A stretch of 64,000 nucleotides of DNA. It comes from Teredinibacter turnerae T7901 (lineage in GTDB: Bacteria; Pseudomonadota; Gammaproteobacteria; Pseudomonadales; Cellvibrionaceae). The position numbers and the translations under genes were made by a program. The notes below the pieces were generated by a model that was not told the origin of the DNA, searched no databases, and saw nothing but the letters and a program-made list of their open reading frames with translations. Positions within the stretch are counted from its first letter, which is position 1. Each line of letters opens with the position of its first letter. The DNA is taken from NCBI RefSeq assembly GCF_000023025.1, contig NC_012997.1:232764-296763 (forward strand), read 5' to 3'. Below, one piece after another: positions 17,952 to 27,239 of this stretch.

Positions 17952-18809
17952 ATGATTTGGTCACTTCAGGCAGCGCCGGACCTCACTGACAAACAGTTTG
18001 CTCAATGGAGCAAACTGCTGGAGGACCGTGCGGGTATATGCTTGAGCGACCAGCAGCGGGTGTTTCTACAAACTCAGGTCACGATGCGCATGCGTGAGCT
18101 GGGGCAGACGGATTATTCACAGTACTACAACCGTGTTGTGGATGGTGTTTCCGGGATGATCGAGTGGGCTGTGCTCATTGACCGCCTGGTTGTAAAAGAG
18201 ACCAGTTTTTTCCGACATCGCCCCTCCATTGACTTTGTACGCGGTTATCTGCAAAACCAGATAAACAATAAAACCCTCAAGGGTTCGTTTGATATCTGGA
18301 GTGTTGGCTGTTCCTCTGGTGAAGAGCCCTACACGCTGAGCATGGTTTTAAACGATTGCTTTAGTCTGGCGCAACTCGACCCGTACTACGGTGTAATAGC
18401 GACAGATATCAGTCGTGCCGCGTTGGGAATTGCGCGGTCGGGTGTTTACCCTCAGCGCAAAGTGGAAATGCTGGAACCCCATGTTCGTCAGCGCTATTTC
18501 AAACAACTTGAAAACGGGCGCTACCAGATAGACCCGGAGCTCAAGCAGCGTGTGTGTTTCAACCATGCGAATGTGCTCAACATCAACGAAATGCCAGGTA
18601 TTGATCAGAATGTGATTTTTTGCCAGAACCTGTTGATTTATTTTCGTCGTTGGTTGCGACACGAAATTATGAACGCCTTTGTCGATCATCTAAAACCAGG
18701 CGGTGTTCTGGTGGTTGGGCTCGGCGAGGTTGTTGACTGGTCGCACCCGGACATGGTGCGTGCGCCGGTGGACGACGTCCAGGCGTATATTCGAAAAGCA
18801 GCAGTTTAG
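17952..18809 (+). CDS. pilK: CheR-type chemoreceptor methyltransferase PilK
   Basis: PilK would methylate glutamates of PilJ using S-adenosylmethionine, opposing ChpB. The 285-residue protein has an N-terminal helical CheR domain (residues 1-75). The catalytic domain has the SAM motif SVGCSSGEEPYTLSM near residue 117, ATDISRAALGIAR near 148, and the FCQNLLIYF motif near 220. Length and motif set are complete. The gene sits between pilJ and chpA, as in Pseudomonas. Confidence 0.93.
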   Translation: MIWSLQAAPDLTDKQFAQWSKLLEDRAGICLSDQQRVFLQTQVTMRMRELGQTDYSQYYNRVVDGVSGMIEWAVLIDRLVVKETSFFRHRPSIDFVRGYLQNQINNKTLKGSFDIWSVGCSSGEEPYTLSMVLNDCFSLAQLDPYYGVIATDISRAALGIARSGVYPQRKVEMLEPHVRQRYFKQLENGRYQIDPELKQRVCFNHANVLNINEMPGIDQNVIFCQNLLIYFRRWLRHEIMNAFVDHLKPGGVLVVGLGEVVDWSHPDMVRAPVDDVQAYIRKAAV

Positions 18810-18844
18810 ACTGTTAAGAAATTTATGGTGCAGGGCTTTCTTGT

Positions 18845-21800
18845 ATGAGCGATAAACGTAACTTTGCCGCGCTCGATTGGGTGATTGAGGAAATCGACGA
18901 GACACTCAAAGAAGCGCGACAAGCCCTGGAATCCTTCGTGGAAGATTCGAAAGATGCCACGAAGATGCGCTTCTGTCTGACATACATTCATCAGGTGCAC
19001 GGCAGTTTGCAAATGGTGGAGTTTCACGGTGCATCTCTGTTGGCAGAGGAAATGGAGCACCTCGCTCAGGCTTTGATGGACAACAAAGTCACCAGTGTAC
19101 CTGAAGCGCAAGAAGTGCTTATGCGCTCTCTGTTACAGCTACCCACTTACCTGGATCACGTTAAAGCGCATAAAGAGGACAACCCTGGCCTCGTACTGCC
19201 GTTACTCAATGATCTGCGTGCAGTTCGCAATCAGAGCTATCTGAGTGAAACCAACCTCTTTTCGCCTGATCTTTCCCTGACCGCTAGTGTGAGCGGCCAG
19301 CGCCATCCGATTACCACTGACAAGAGCAAACTGCAGCAGGTCTTGAAAAAACTGCGCGAAATGTACCAGTTTGCTGCTGCCAGTGTGCTGCGCGGTATCA
19401 AAGTCGATGAGAACCTGGGGTACCTCGACAAGGTGTTCAGTCGTCTTGAAGCGCTGACGTCGGGAACACAATGCCACCCGATCTGGGAAGTGTCTGCCGC
19501 GTTGATTGAAGGTCTGTTGCGCGACGACATTGAGTTGAGCGTGGCCGTGCGGGGGTTGTTGCGACACCTTGCACGCGAACTGCGACTGATGGGTGAAAAA
19601 GCGCCAGGCTCGTTGGATGCAACCCCGCGCGAAAGCCTGTTGAAAAACCTGCTTTACTACGTAGCCCGCGCTGAAGACGGCGGCAAGAAAATTAATCGTG
19701 TTAAAGCGCGCTACAACCTGAAAAATGCGTTACTTGCGGGCGTCACCATTGGTGATTCCAACGATAAAAATTCCCTCTCAGCTCCGGATCCGGACGCAAT
19801 CCGCTCGGTAGTTGTAGCGCTCAACGAAGAAATTAACTCTATCAAGCACGTTCTAGACACCTGCCTGACCGGCCAAGGCCAGCCCGAAGATCTGCGGGAG
19901 GTGCTGCCTGTCGTGAAGCGCGTGGCTGATACGCTCGCGATTCTGGGTATCGGCGACCTTCGCAAGCACATCAACCAGCAAATTGACGTGCTCACGGAAC
20001 TTAGCGGACTTAACACCGTTGATGAAGCGCGGCTGCTAGATGTTGCCGGTAAAATCATCGAAATTGAACACCGCTTGGAAGCCATTGCCAAAGTGGTCGG
20101 TACCAATCGCGATCTCGCCAGTGTGAACGAACGCGAGATTGAAATCGACCAGGCCAAAGTGACCGTCATAAAGGAGTGCCAACACGGGCTCGAGCAGGCG
20201 AAGGACGCGATTGTCGAATACATCTCGTCGAAGTGGGACAAGAGCCATCTGCTCAACGTGGGCAGCCTGCTGCATGATATCCGCGGCGGGCTTGAAATTA
20301 TCCCGTTGCCACGCCCTGCCGCGATACTTGATCGCTGTGCGGCTTACATTCAAGCCGAGTTAATTGAGCGGGACGAACAGCCGGGCTGGAACTCGCTGGA
20401 TACACTCGCTGATGCTATCGCAAGTGTCGAATATTATCTCGAGCGTCGTCTCGACGATATGGATGGCGACCCCAGTTCATTGTTGGACGTTGCCGAAGAA
20501 TCGATGGCAAGCCTTGGGTACCCGTTACTCGCTGCGACCAGCGCTGCTGAAACCCCAGCGCCCGATCAATCTGAAGTACCGACTGCCGCTGTTAACGATG
20601 CACCCGCCGCTGAACCTGAGCAGCAGCCGCAACCCGGGGTATCGTTAGATGCCATCACCGTCGATGATGACGAGCCGGAGATCGAAAGCGACATCGACGA
20701 TGAGATTATCGAGATCTTTATCGAAGAAGCTGGCGAGGTTCGTGAGACGCTGGACGAATACTTCCCCAAATGGCGAGCGAATTTTCAGGATCAGGATTCA
20801 CTCGTGGTGGTGCGCCGCGCTTTCCACACGCTCAAAGGCAGTGGACGCATGGTCGAAGCCTACGATATTGGTGAGCTCGCTTGGTCCATAGAGAACATGC
20901 TTAACCGTGTGATTGATAACACGGTTAACGTAGGCCCCGCACACGGCCACATGATTGAGCTGGTACTGCACGTGCTGCCCGTACTGGTCACCGCATTTGA
21001 ACGGCGCAAACGCAATCCGCAAAAAGCCCTGTGCGAACAGTATATGGCGTGGGCGGAAAGTCTTGCTGCTGGAGATACCCCCGCTGAACTTGCCTCTGTC
21101 CCAGATGGGGGACACCCGCAACTGCCTGATCTGACGGCACCGCCAAAAAAGGTGGTAGCAGCTGAGCAGCAACAAGAACCTGCAGCTGCAGAGCCCGAGA
21201 CTCAGGCGGATATTTCGGGGGATGAAGACGACAGTGACAATGAAAACCTGGTGTTGTGGGAGATATTCTCGTCGGAAGCCCATAGTCACTTAGCGACCAT
21301 GAATGCGTTTATCGCAAAAATGGAGGCGGATGCGCCGCTGTACTCACCACCCAGCGATGACTTCCAGCGCGCGCTGCACACCCTCAAGGGCAGTGCGAAA
21401 ATGGCGCAGGTTACGCCAATTGCCGCCATGGCAGAGCCACTCGAGGCCTTTGCAAAAGAATTGATTAGCTATCAGGTGGATATCAATGAAGATATTCTCC
21501 AGCTATACCGCGACGCTGTCAGCTACACCGCGCAGGCGCTCACCCAGCTTGAAGCGGGTGAAAATCTGGAAATTCGCCAGCTGGACCAGTTTGTTGCCCG
21601 TACCGCAGAGTTGCGCGAACTGGCTGTCGGGCACCTTATTCGTCTGAAAGATCAGGAAAAAGAAGGTCAGCAGCAGGTCGATCCGAGACTGTTGTCCATT
21701 TTTATGGCAGAGGAAATGAATCTTCTGCTGGATGCGGACCAGCTGATCGCCGACTGGCAAGAGAAGGGCGGTGCGTTCGAACATGGCGCGTCCGTGGTGA

Positions 21801-24800
21801 GCGAACTGAGTACGCTCGGCACCGGCGCACGGCAGGCCAATCTGCCGGACATGGCGGGTTTGGCGGCACAACTTTGTCAGCTGTATAAGCAGGCCGATGC
21901 GGGACATCAGCTCCTCAACGAGGACTTTTTCACTATTCTGTCCGCCGGTCACAATACTCTACTGGACATGGTTGATGCGGTGGCGGCCGGACAAAACGTC
22001 AGTTCGCCATCCGAAGAGATCACCTCTGCTCTGGCGTCGCTGATTCATCACGGCGAAGAATCTGCAGCGCTTTCTACTCCGGTGGTCGAGCCCTACACGG
22101 CGAGCGATACCGGCGCTGAAGCGCTGTTTGATGAGCCGGTCGAAGAGCCAAATTCAGCGGCTGTTGACGAGCCCTCAATTGATGAATCTGGTGAAAGCGC
22201 CGCCGAAGAAGACCTTGTGATTCGTATCGAGGCACCAGCGGAAAATGTCCTGACGGCCGATTTCTCGAGCCCGTTTTCCGACGAGGAACTTAACGACGAC
22301 GACCATGAGCCGCTTGGTGACGAACATCAGATCACCCTGAGTGACGATGAGCAGCCGCCCGTGCTCGACGCCCCGTTTGAGGGGGATCTTCTGCCAGATG
22401 CGGATACCTATACCGTCGATGAATTACCGACGCTGACAGTCGATGAAAGTATTCCCAGCTTTGAACTGGACGCAAACCCAACCGATTCTGAAGTAGAGCC
22501 GGGCTTCGAGGCTGATACGCCGGCTGAGTCTCTGATCGAACAACCTGGGAGCGATGACTTCTCAGGTGATGACGGCGTCATCGAGATCGATACTAGCGAT
22601 GCGTTATCGAGCGAAGCGATATCCGTTGATGAAATTACGCTTGAAGAGCCTCTTGGCAGTGATCCGGGGAGCGCGAGTTTTGTTGGCGAGGATTTGGGCA
22701 CCAATGACTTTGGTGTAGAAGTCATTGGAACAAGCGATGACTTACCGCCCCAGAATGATGTCTCTGAGCTTGCACCCGCGGAGTTCGGTCAGGATCTCTC
22801 CGCAGACGCCACCGTACTTTCCAGCGAGGCAGGGCTGACAACGACTCCGGCTTCACCCGAAGACAGTGCACCGGGTGAAGACTATGTACCAAGTGAAAAC
22901 TTTGTACCAGGTGAAAACTTTGTACCAGGTGAAAACTTTGTACCAGGTGAACACTATGCCTCAGATGAAGAGGGTTCTGCTGATGGTGCCCCTGTCAGCC
23001 TGGAAGCAATCGATAATGGTATTTCTGAAGTGGCGGACATGGGCGAGCAACTCCTCGCTGATCTGGATAGCCCGGACATTGTTGAGCCGCCAAGTGTTGA
23101 AAACTTCGAAATAGAAGCCGAAGCTCCCCAAGAAATCGCGCAGCCAGGTCAGGAATCTGAAACCGTGCACTCGGCTCAGGTCGAAGACGCTGTCCAGCCC
23201 GCTGCTGGTGCGACCGTCGCTGGCTTACTGGATACCATTGACGTCAATGACGAAGACTTCGACCAGGATATTCTTGATATCTTCCTGGAGGAGGCGGACG
23301 AATTGATCGAGCAGTTGGACGAAGCCGTTCATGCCTGGGAGGGTGATTGGAGCGACTTGAGCCAGGCAGAAGAAATAAAACGTGTGTTGCACACACTCAA
23401 AGGTGGCGCACGTCTAGCGGGTATGACGAATCTGGGTGAGCTCACCCACAACTATGAATCCTTCCTGATTGGTTCAAAATTGCAGGAAGTCGACGAACCA
23501 TTTTTCCGTACCATGCATTCGTACCAGGATCAGGTATTGAGTGGCGTGCGCGCGATACAAGCATTTGTTGCCGGCGATCTGGATAGCGCTCAGGCATCTG
23601 CAGACGTGCCTGCAGAAGTAACAGCAGAAGTAACAGCAGAAGTCCAACCTGGGGATGCAAGCGTGAGCGGGGCTGAGGTGGAAGAGATTCCACCGGTTGC
23701 AGACGCTGCACCGCTGCAAACAGTGACTCCAGCGGCAGAATCGAATGTAGTGCCATTTGCGCCCAAACCTAAGGCGCCCGACGTCGGTGAGTTTACAATG
23801 CCATCACCGGCAGCCACTCCAGGTGGCCAAGCGATCGCGCGCAAGCCGAGCGGCCCGCAGGAGGTCATTAAGGTATCAGCCGAGTTGCTGGAAGAGCTGG
23901 TAAACCTCGCGGGGGAAACATCAATCAACCGCGCGCGTATTGAACAGCAGGTAAGTGATTTTTCCAATTCGCTTGACGATATTGATTCCACACTGTTCCG
24001 CCTCCAGGAACAGCTGCGTCGACTGGATATTGAAACCGAAGCGCAGGTCTTGTTCCGCCAGGAGCAGATGGCCGCGCACGAAGATTTCGACCCACTGGAG
24101 ATGGACCGTTACTCTCACTTGCAGCAGCTTTCGCGCTCGCTGATTGAGTCTGCTTCCGACCTTATCGATTTACGGGAAACCCTGACCGATAATATTCGCG
24201 ATACAGAAACGTTACTGCTGCAACAGTCACGCATTAACACTACTTTGCAGGAAGGTCTGATGCGCTCGCGCATGGTACCTTTCTCACGCTTGGTCCCGCG
24301 TCTGCGTCGTATCGTGCGTCAGGTTTCCAGCGAACTGGGCAAGAGTGTGAGCTTCGAGCTGGACAATGTCGAAGGTGAGCTGGACCGTTCGGTGCTAGAG
24401 CGTATGGTGCCGCCGCTGGAGCACATGCTGCGCAATGCGGTGGACCACGGTATCGAAGCCCCGGATGATCGCTTGGGCGCAGGTAAATCGGAAACGGGCC
24501 GTATTGTACTTACGCTCGGCCGCGAAGGTGGTGATGTCATTATTCGCCTTGCCGACGACGGGCGTGGGATTGATTTGCGTCGTGTACGGGAAAAAGCGAT
24601 CGAGCGCGGGCTTATGAGTGCTGACGCTGGTCTGAGCGATTTCGATGTTATGCAGTTTATTCTGCACGCGGGTTTCAGTACCGCAGAAAAAGTAACGCAG
24701 ATCTCTGGTCGTGGCGTAGGTTTGGACGTTGTAACGTCCGAGATTAAAGCGCTTGGTGGCTCAGTTACCATCGACTCGGCATGGGGTAAGGGTACGGAGT

Positions 24801-25696
24801 TCATTGTTCGCCTGCCATTCACCGTTTCGGTCAACCGCGCCCTGATGGTTGAAATTGGTCAGGATACTTACGCGATTCCGTTGAATACCATCGAAGGTAT
24901 TGTGCGAGTAAGCCCGTTCGAACTGGAACACTATTACACCACCGAAGATGCGCGCTTCGAGTACGCCGGCGAAAATTATCAAGTGCGTTACCTGGGGTCG
25001 ATGCTCAGCAACGACATTCTGCCGCAACTCGATGGCCATGCACTGCCTCTGCCTGTGCTGCTGGTGCGATCGGCAGATAACGCCATGGCGGTGCAAGTGG
25101 ACAACCTCCTGGGCAGCCGCGAAGTTGTGGTGAAAAGTCTGGGTGTGCAGTTTAGTGCGGTGCAGGGCTTGTCCGGTGCGACCCTGATGGGTGACGGTAG
25201 CGTGGTTGTGATCCTCGATCCGCACGCACTCATGCGTAAAGAAATCGCCAACGCCAAAGTGATTGAAATGCGTCTGCGGGATGCTTTGCCGCCGGTAGAA
25301 GCGCCTGTAGATACCACCAAAACTGTTATGGTGGTGGATGACTCGGTAACCGTCCGGAAGGTGACTACGCGCTTTCTAGAGCGAGAAGGCTTTAACGTTA
25401 TTACTGCGAAAGATGGCGTCGATGCGCTGCGGGTTTTGCAGGATGACGATATTCCCGATCTCATGCTGCTGGATATTGAAATGCCGCGCATGGACGGTTT
25501 CGAAGTTGCGAAGAACATTCGCAGCAGCAGCCGGTTGCGCCATCTGCCAATTATCATGATTACCTCGCGTACAGGCGACAAGCATAGGGAACGCGCTATG
25601 AGTCTGGGTGTAAACAAATACCTGGGTAAGCCATACCAGGAAGAACTTTTGCTCTCCAGCATTGCAGAATTGCTGGAAGAAGCAAAAGCGAGGTGA
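18845..25696 (+). CDS. chpA: Hybrid chemotaxis histidine kinase ChpA
   Basis: ChpA is the CheA-like kinase of the Pil-Chp system, here 2283 residues. Histidine phosphotransfer-type motifs with the HTLKG core lie at H661, H845 and H1516; divergent versions appear at H49 (HQVHG) and H477 (HDIRGG). After a long acidic linker (about residues 930-1440, with an 18-bp repeat array) come the CheA dimerisation helix pair (KVSAELLEELVNLAGETSI) and the ATPase domain. That domain has N-box N1864 in LRNAVDHG and the G boxes DDGRGIDL and GRGVGLDVV. A CheW-like domain and a C-terminal receiver with D2210 in LLDIEMPRMDGF complete it. Pseudomonas ChpA is of similar size and design. chpB begins four bases after the stop. 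Confidence 0.96.
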   Translation: MSDKRNFAALDWVIEEIDETLKEARQALESFVEDSKDATKMRFCLTYIHQVHGSLQMVEFHGASLLAEEMEHLAQALMDNKVTSVPEAQEVLMRSLLQLPTYLDHVKAHKEDNPGLVLPLLNDLRAVRNQSYLSETNLFSPDLSLTASVSGQRHPITTDKSKLQQVLKKLREMYQFAAASVLRGIKVDENLGYLDKVFSRLEALTSGTQCHPIWEVSAALIEGLLRDDIELSVAVRGLLRHLARELRLMGEKAPGSLDATPRESLLKNLLYYVARAEDGGKKINRVKARYNLKNALLAGVTIGDSNDKNSLSAPDPDAIRSVVVALNEEINSIKHVLDTCLTGQGQPEDLREVLPVVKRVADTLAILGIGDLRKHINQQIDVLTELSGLNTVDEARLLDVAGKIIEIEHRLEAIAKVVGTNRDLASVNEREIEIDQAKVTVIKECQHGLEQAKDAIVEYISSKWDKSHLLNVGSLLHDIRGGLEIIPLPRPAAILDRCAAYIQAELIERDEQPGWNSLDTLADAIASVEYYLERRLDDMDGDPSSLLDVAEESMASLGYPLLAATSAAETPAPDQSEVPTAAVNDAPAAEPEQQPQPGVSLDAITVDDDEPEIESDIDDEIIEIFIEEAGEVRETLDEYFPKWRANFQDQDSLVVVRRAFHTLKGSGRMVEAYDIGELAWSIENMLNRVIDNTVNVGPAHGHMIELVLHVLPVLVTAFERRKRNPQKALCEQYMAWAESLAAGDTPAELASVPDGGHPQLPDLTAPPKKVVAAEQQQEPAAAEPETQADISGDEDDSDNENLVLWEIFSSEAHSHLATMNAFIAKMEADAPLYSPPSDDFQRALHTLKGSAKMAQVTPIAAMAEPLEAFAKELISYQVDINEDILQLYRDAVSYTAQALTQLEAGENLEIRQLDQFVARTAELRELAVGHLIRLKDQEKEGQQQVDPRLLSIFMAEEMNLLLDADQLIADWQEKGGAFEHGASVVSELSTLGTGARQANLPDMAGLAAQLCQLYKQADAGHQLLNEDFFTILSAGHNTLLDMVDAVAAGQNVSSPSEEITSALASLIHHGEESAALSTPVVEPYTASDTGAEALFDEPVEEPNSAAVDEPSIDESGESAAEEDLVIRIEAPAENVLTADFSSPFSDEELNDDDHEPLGDEHQITLSDDEQPPVLDAPFEGDLLPDADTYTVDELPTLTVDESIPSFELDANPTDSEVEPGFEADTPAESLIEQPGSDDFSGDDGVIEIDTSDALSSEAISVDEITLEEPLGSDPGSASFVGEDLGTNDFGVEVIGTSDDLPPQNDVSELAPAEFGQDLSADATVLSSEAGLTTTPASPEDSAPGEDYVPSENFVPGENFVPGENFVPGEHYASDEEGSADGAPVSLEAIDNGISEVADMGEQLLADLDSPDIVEPPSVENFEIEAEAPQEIAQPGQESETVHSAQVEDAVQPAAGATVAGLLDTIDVNDEDFDQDILDIFLEEADELIEQLDEAVHAWEGDWSDLSQAEEIKRVLHTLKGGARLAGMTNLGELTHNYESFLIGSKLQEVDEPFFRTMHSYQDQVLSGVRAIQAFVAGDLDSAQASADVPAEVTAEVTAEVQPGDASVSGAEVEEIPPVADAAPLQTVTPAAESNVVPFAPKPKAPDVGEFTMPSPAATPGGQAIARKPSGPQEVIKVSAELLEELVNLAGETSINRARIEQQVSDFSNSLDDIDSTLFRLQEQLRRLDIETEAQVLFRQEQMAAHEDFDPLEMDRYSHLQQLSRSLIESASDLIDLRETLTDNIRDTETLLLQQSRINTTLQEGLMRSRMVPFSRLVPRLRRIVRQVSSELGKSVSFELDNVEGELDRSVLERMVPPLEHMLRNAVDHGIEAPDDRLGAGKSETGRIVLTLGREGGDVIIRLADDGRGIDLRRVREKAIERGLMSADAGLSDFDVMQFILHAGFSTAEKVTQISGRGVGLDVVTSEIKALGGSVTIDSAWGKGTEFIVRLPFTVSVNRALMVEIGQDTYAIPLNTIEGIVRVSPFELEHYYTTEDARFEYAGENYQVRYLGSMLSNDILPQLDGHALPLPVLLVRSADNAMAVQVDNLLGSREVVVKSLGVQFSAVQGLSGATLMGDGSVVVILDPHALMRKEIANAKVIEMRLRDALPPVEAPVDTTKTVMVVDDSVTVRKVTTRFLEREGFNVITAKDGVDALRVLQDDDIPDLMLLDIEMPRMDGFEVAKNIRSSSRLRHLPIIMITSRTGDKHRERAMSLGVNKYLGKPYQEELLLSSIAELLEEAKAR
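22877..22966 (+). repeat. 18-bp in-frame tandem repeat in chpA linker
   Basis: Five consecutive 18-base units encode a hexapeptide of the form ENFVPG. Units 2 to 4 (22895-22948) are identical; the first and last are diverged (EDYVPS, EHYASD). The repeat lies in the acidic low-complexity linker of ChpA between the phosphotransfer modules and the kinase core, and keeps frame whatever the copy number. Such arrays often vary between strains by slippage. Confidence 0.95.
23612..23647 (+). repeat. 12-bp in-frame tandem repeat in chpA linker
   Basis: Three adjacent 12-base units of the form GCAGAAGTAACA, the last diverged in its final bases, encode repeated AEVT. They lie in the linker just after the third HTLKG domain of ChpA. 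Confidence 0.85.
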
Positions 25697-25700
25697 TCTC

Positions 25701-26636
25701 TTGGCCGCCGAAACCCTGACCTTCGGGGTATTGGCTGACTCGCAGGCCCAGTTAAACGACCTGGTTTCGTTGGTCGAAGCAACCGGTCATCGGGTGGCCA
25801 TCGCAAAAATGGCGTCTGTGAGAAACCTCCTAGCAGAATTGCCTGCTGTTGATGCCTGGGTGGTGCGTTTGAATCTCCAGCAGGACAGCGCACTGGCGAT
25901 TGTCGAGCACCTGGAAAGCAGCGACTGTCCGGTGATATACGACGATATGGAGTGCTACGGCAACCTTGGTGGTCACGACAGAGCCAAACGTTTCGCAGCT
26001 AAATTACAGCTGTGCACCGGTGTGGCCAAGCCCGAGGAAGGCGCGAAGGCACAAGAAGTCTGGGTACTGGCTGCATCGACGGGCGGCCCAGAGGCTGTGA
26101 CCCGTTTTTTGAAAGCGCTTTCGCCGGAATTAGAAGGCGTTGCATTTGTTTACGCACAGCACATTAACGCGGAAATAAGCCTCAGCTTGCAAAAAGCATT
26201 GCTGCTGAGCACCCAGTGGAGTGTTGTAACCTGCGAACGGTCGCGGGTGCTGCGTGAAAAAAGTATTTATGTGGTACCGCCGGATAATCAGGTGGACATT
26301 TATGATAGCGGTGTGATTGCACCGAACAGCCTGGCCTGGCTTGGGCCGTATCGACCATCAGCCGATCAGGTGATGGCCCGTTTGGCCCGCCACTATGGCA
26401 ATCGGGCTGGTGCTATTGTGTTTTCTGGCATGGGTGACGATGGCTCAAAGAGCTGTAGTTACATGCGCCGTTCTGGTGGCATGGTGTGGGCGCAGTCGCC
26501 TGGTACCTGTGCGGTAGATTCTATGCCGGTCTCAGCAATTGCCACCGGTGCGGTAAGTTATCAGGGTTCGCCGGAAAATCTTGCCAGGCAGTTTGTTTAC
26601 CGGCGACAAATTCCGCCGAAAGCTATTAACAATTGA
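25701..26636 (+). CDS. chpB: CheB-type methylesterase ChpB
   Basis: ChpB would remove methyl groups from PilJ. From a TTG start at 25701, placed five bases after AGGTGA and four bases after the chpA stop, the protein has 311 residues. An in-frame ATG at 25662 inside chpA gives a longer product with a basic extension that looks unnatural. The N-terminal half is receiver-like but lacks a clear phospho-acceptor motif. The C-terminal catalytic domain has S126 in AASTGGPEAV, H154 in AQHINAE and D247 in GMGDDGS, the CheB triad. It lies between chpA and chpC. Confidence 0.9.
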   Translation: MAAETLTFGVLADSQAQLNDLVSLVEATGHRVAIAKMASVRNLLAELPAVDAWVVRLNLQQDSALAIVEHLESSDCPVIYDDMECYGNLGGHDRAKRFAAKLQLCTGVAKPEEGAKAQEVWVLAASTGGPEAVTRFLKALSPELEGVAFVYAQHINAEISLSLQKALLLSTQWSVVTCERSRVLREKSIYVVPPDNQVDIYDSGVIAPNSLAWLGPYRPSADQVMARLARHYGNRAGAIVFSGMGDDGSKSCSYMRRSGGMVWAQSPGTCAVDSMPVSAIATGAVSYQGSPENLARQFVYRRQIPPKAINN

Positions 26637-26676
26637 GTGCTTTATCGCGCTCGCTTTACTATGGGAATCTGTATTT

Positions 26677-27162
26677 ATGAGTGGTGACGAAACCCTACCT
26701 GCTGACCCGGCGGATAATATTGCCTGCTTGTTGGTGCCTGTGTTGGGGGCGACACTGCTCATTCCCAGTGTAACCGTAGCGGAAATGGCGCCGATGCAAC
26801 CGGTACAGTCGGTGCCGAATTCACCCCAGTGGATGTTAGGTAAATACGAATGGCGCAATGCCTACGTACCCGTGGTGGTTTTTGAAGCTATTAACGGTGG
26901 CAAATTAACGCCTCTGAACCCGCAAGGCCGAATGGCGGTGCTCAACAACACGGGTGTGGACAGCCGCTTGCCGTTTATCGCAATTCCGACTCAGGGTATT
27001 CCCCGCATGGTACGAATTGGCGAAGCGGATATTGTGGAAAACACCCTGGGCATGAAATCGCCATTTGTGGATATGGCCGTTAAAGTCGGGATGGAAGAGT
27101 TGGTTATCCCGAACGTGACTGCGCTTGAACAAGCCTACGTTGACACGGGTTTACTCGACTAA
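26677..27162 (+). CDS. chpC: CheW-like adaptor ChpC
   Basis: ChpC is a second CheW-type protein at the end of the Pil-Chp operon; in Pseudomonas it is an accessory adaptor. The ATG at 26677 gives 161 residues. The body CLLVPVLGATLLIPSVTVAEM, WMLGKYEWRNAYVPVVVFEA and GIPRMVRIGEADIVE fits a CheW fold but is more divergent than PilI. The frame is open upstream to 26581 inside chpB, where overlap makes a start unlikely. A hairpin with a T-run follows the stop. Confidence 0.88.
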   Translation: MSGDETLPADPADNIACLLVPVLGATLLIPSVTVAEMAPMQPVQSVPNSPQWMLGKYEWRNAYVPVVVFEAINGGKLTPLNPQGRMAVLNNTGVDSRLPFIAIPTQGIPRMVRIGEADIVENTLGMKSPFVDMAVKVGMEELVIPNVTALEQAYVDTGLLD

Positions 27163-27185
27163 AACCCGGTACTGTATCGAACCTC

Positions 27186-27224
27186 CATGCCGCGCCACCT
27201 TGCGAAAAGTGCCGCGGCATTTTT
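27186..27224 (+). terminator. Probable intrinsic terminator of the pilG-chpC operon
   Basis: ATGCCGCG pairs with CGCGGCAT across a loop of about 19 bases (CCACCTTGCGAAAAGTGC region), followed by TTTTTGGG. It lies 24 bases after the chpC stop and before the convergent end of hslO, so it may work in both directions. Confidence 0.65.
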
Positions 27225-27239
27225 GGGTATCCCCGCAAA

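Noticed and set aside
22877-22966. Possible CRISPR-like array
   Set aside because: Units are contiguous, coding and without spacers; it is a protein tandem repeat.
24988-25893. A 301-codon minus-strand frame over the chpA/chpB junction
   Set aside because: It crosses two well-supported genes and its product is Ser/Arg-rich without motifs.
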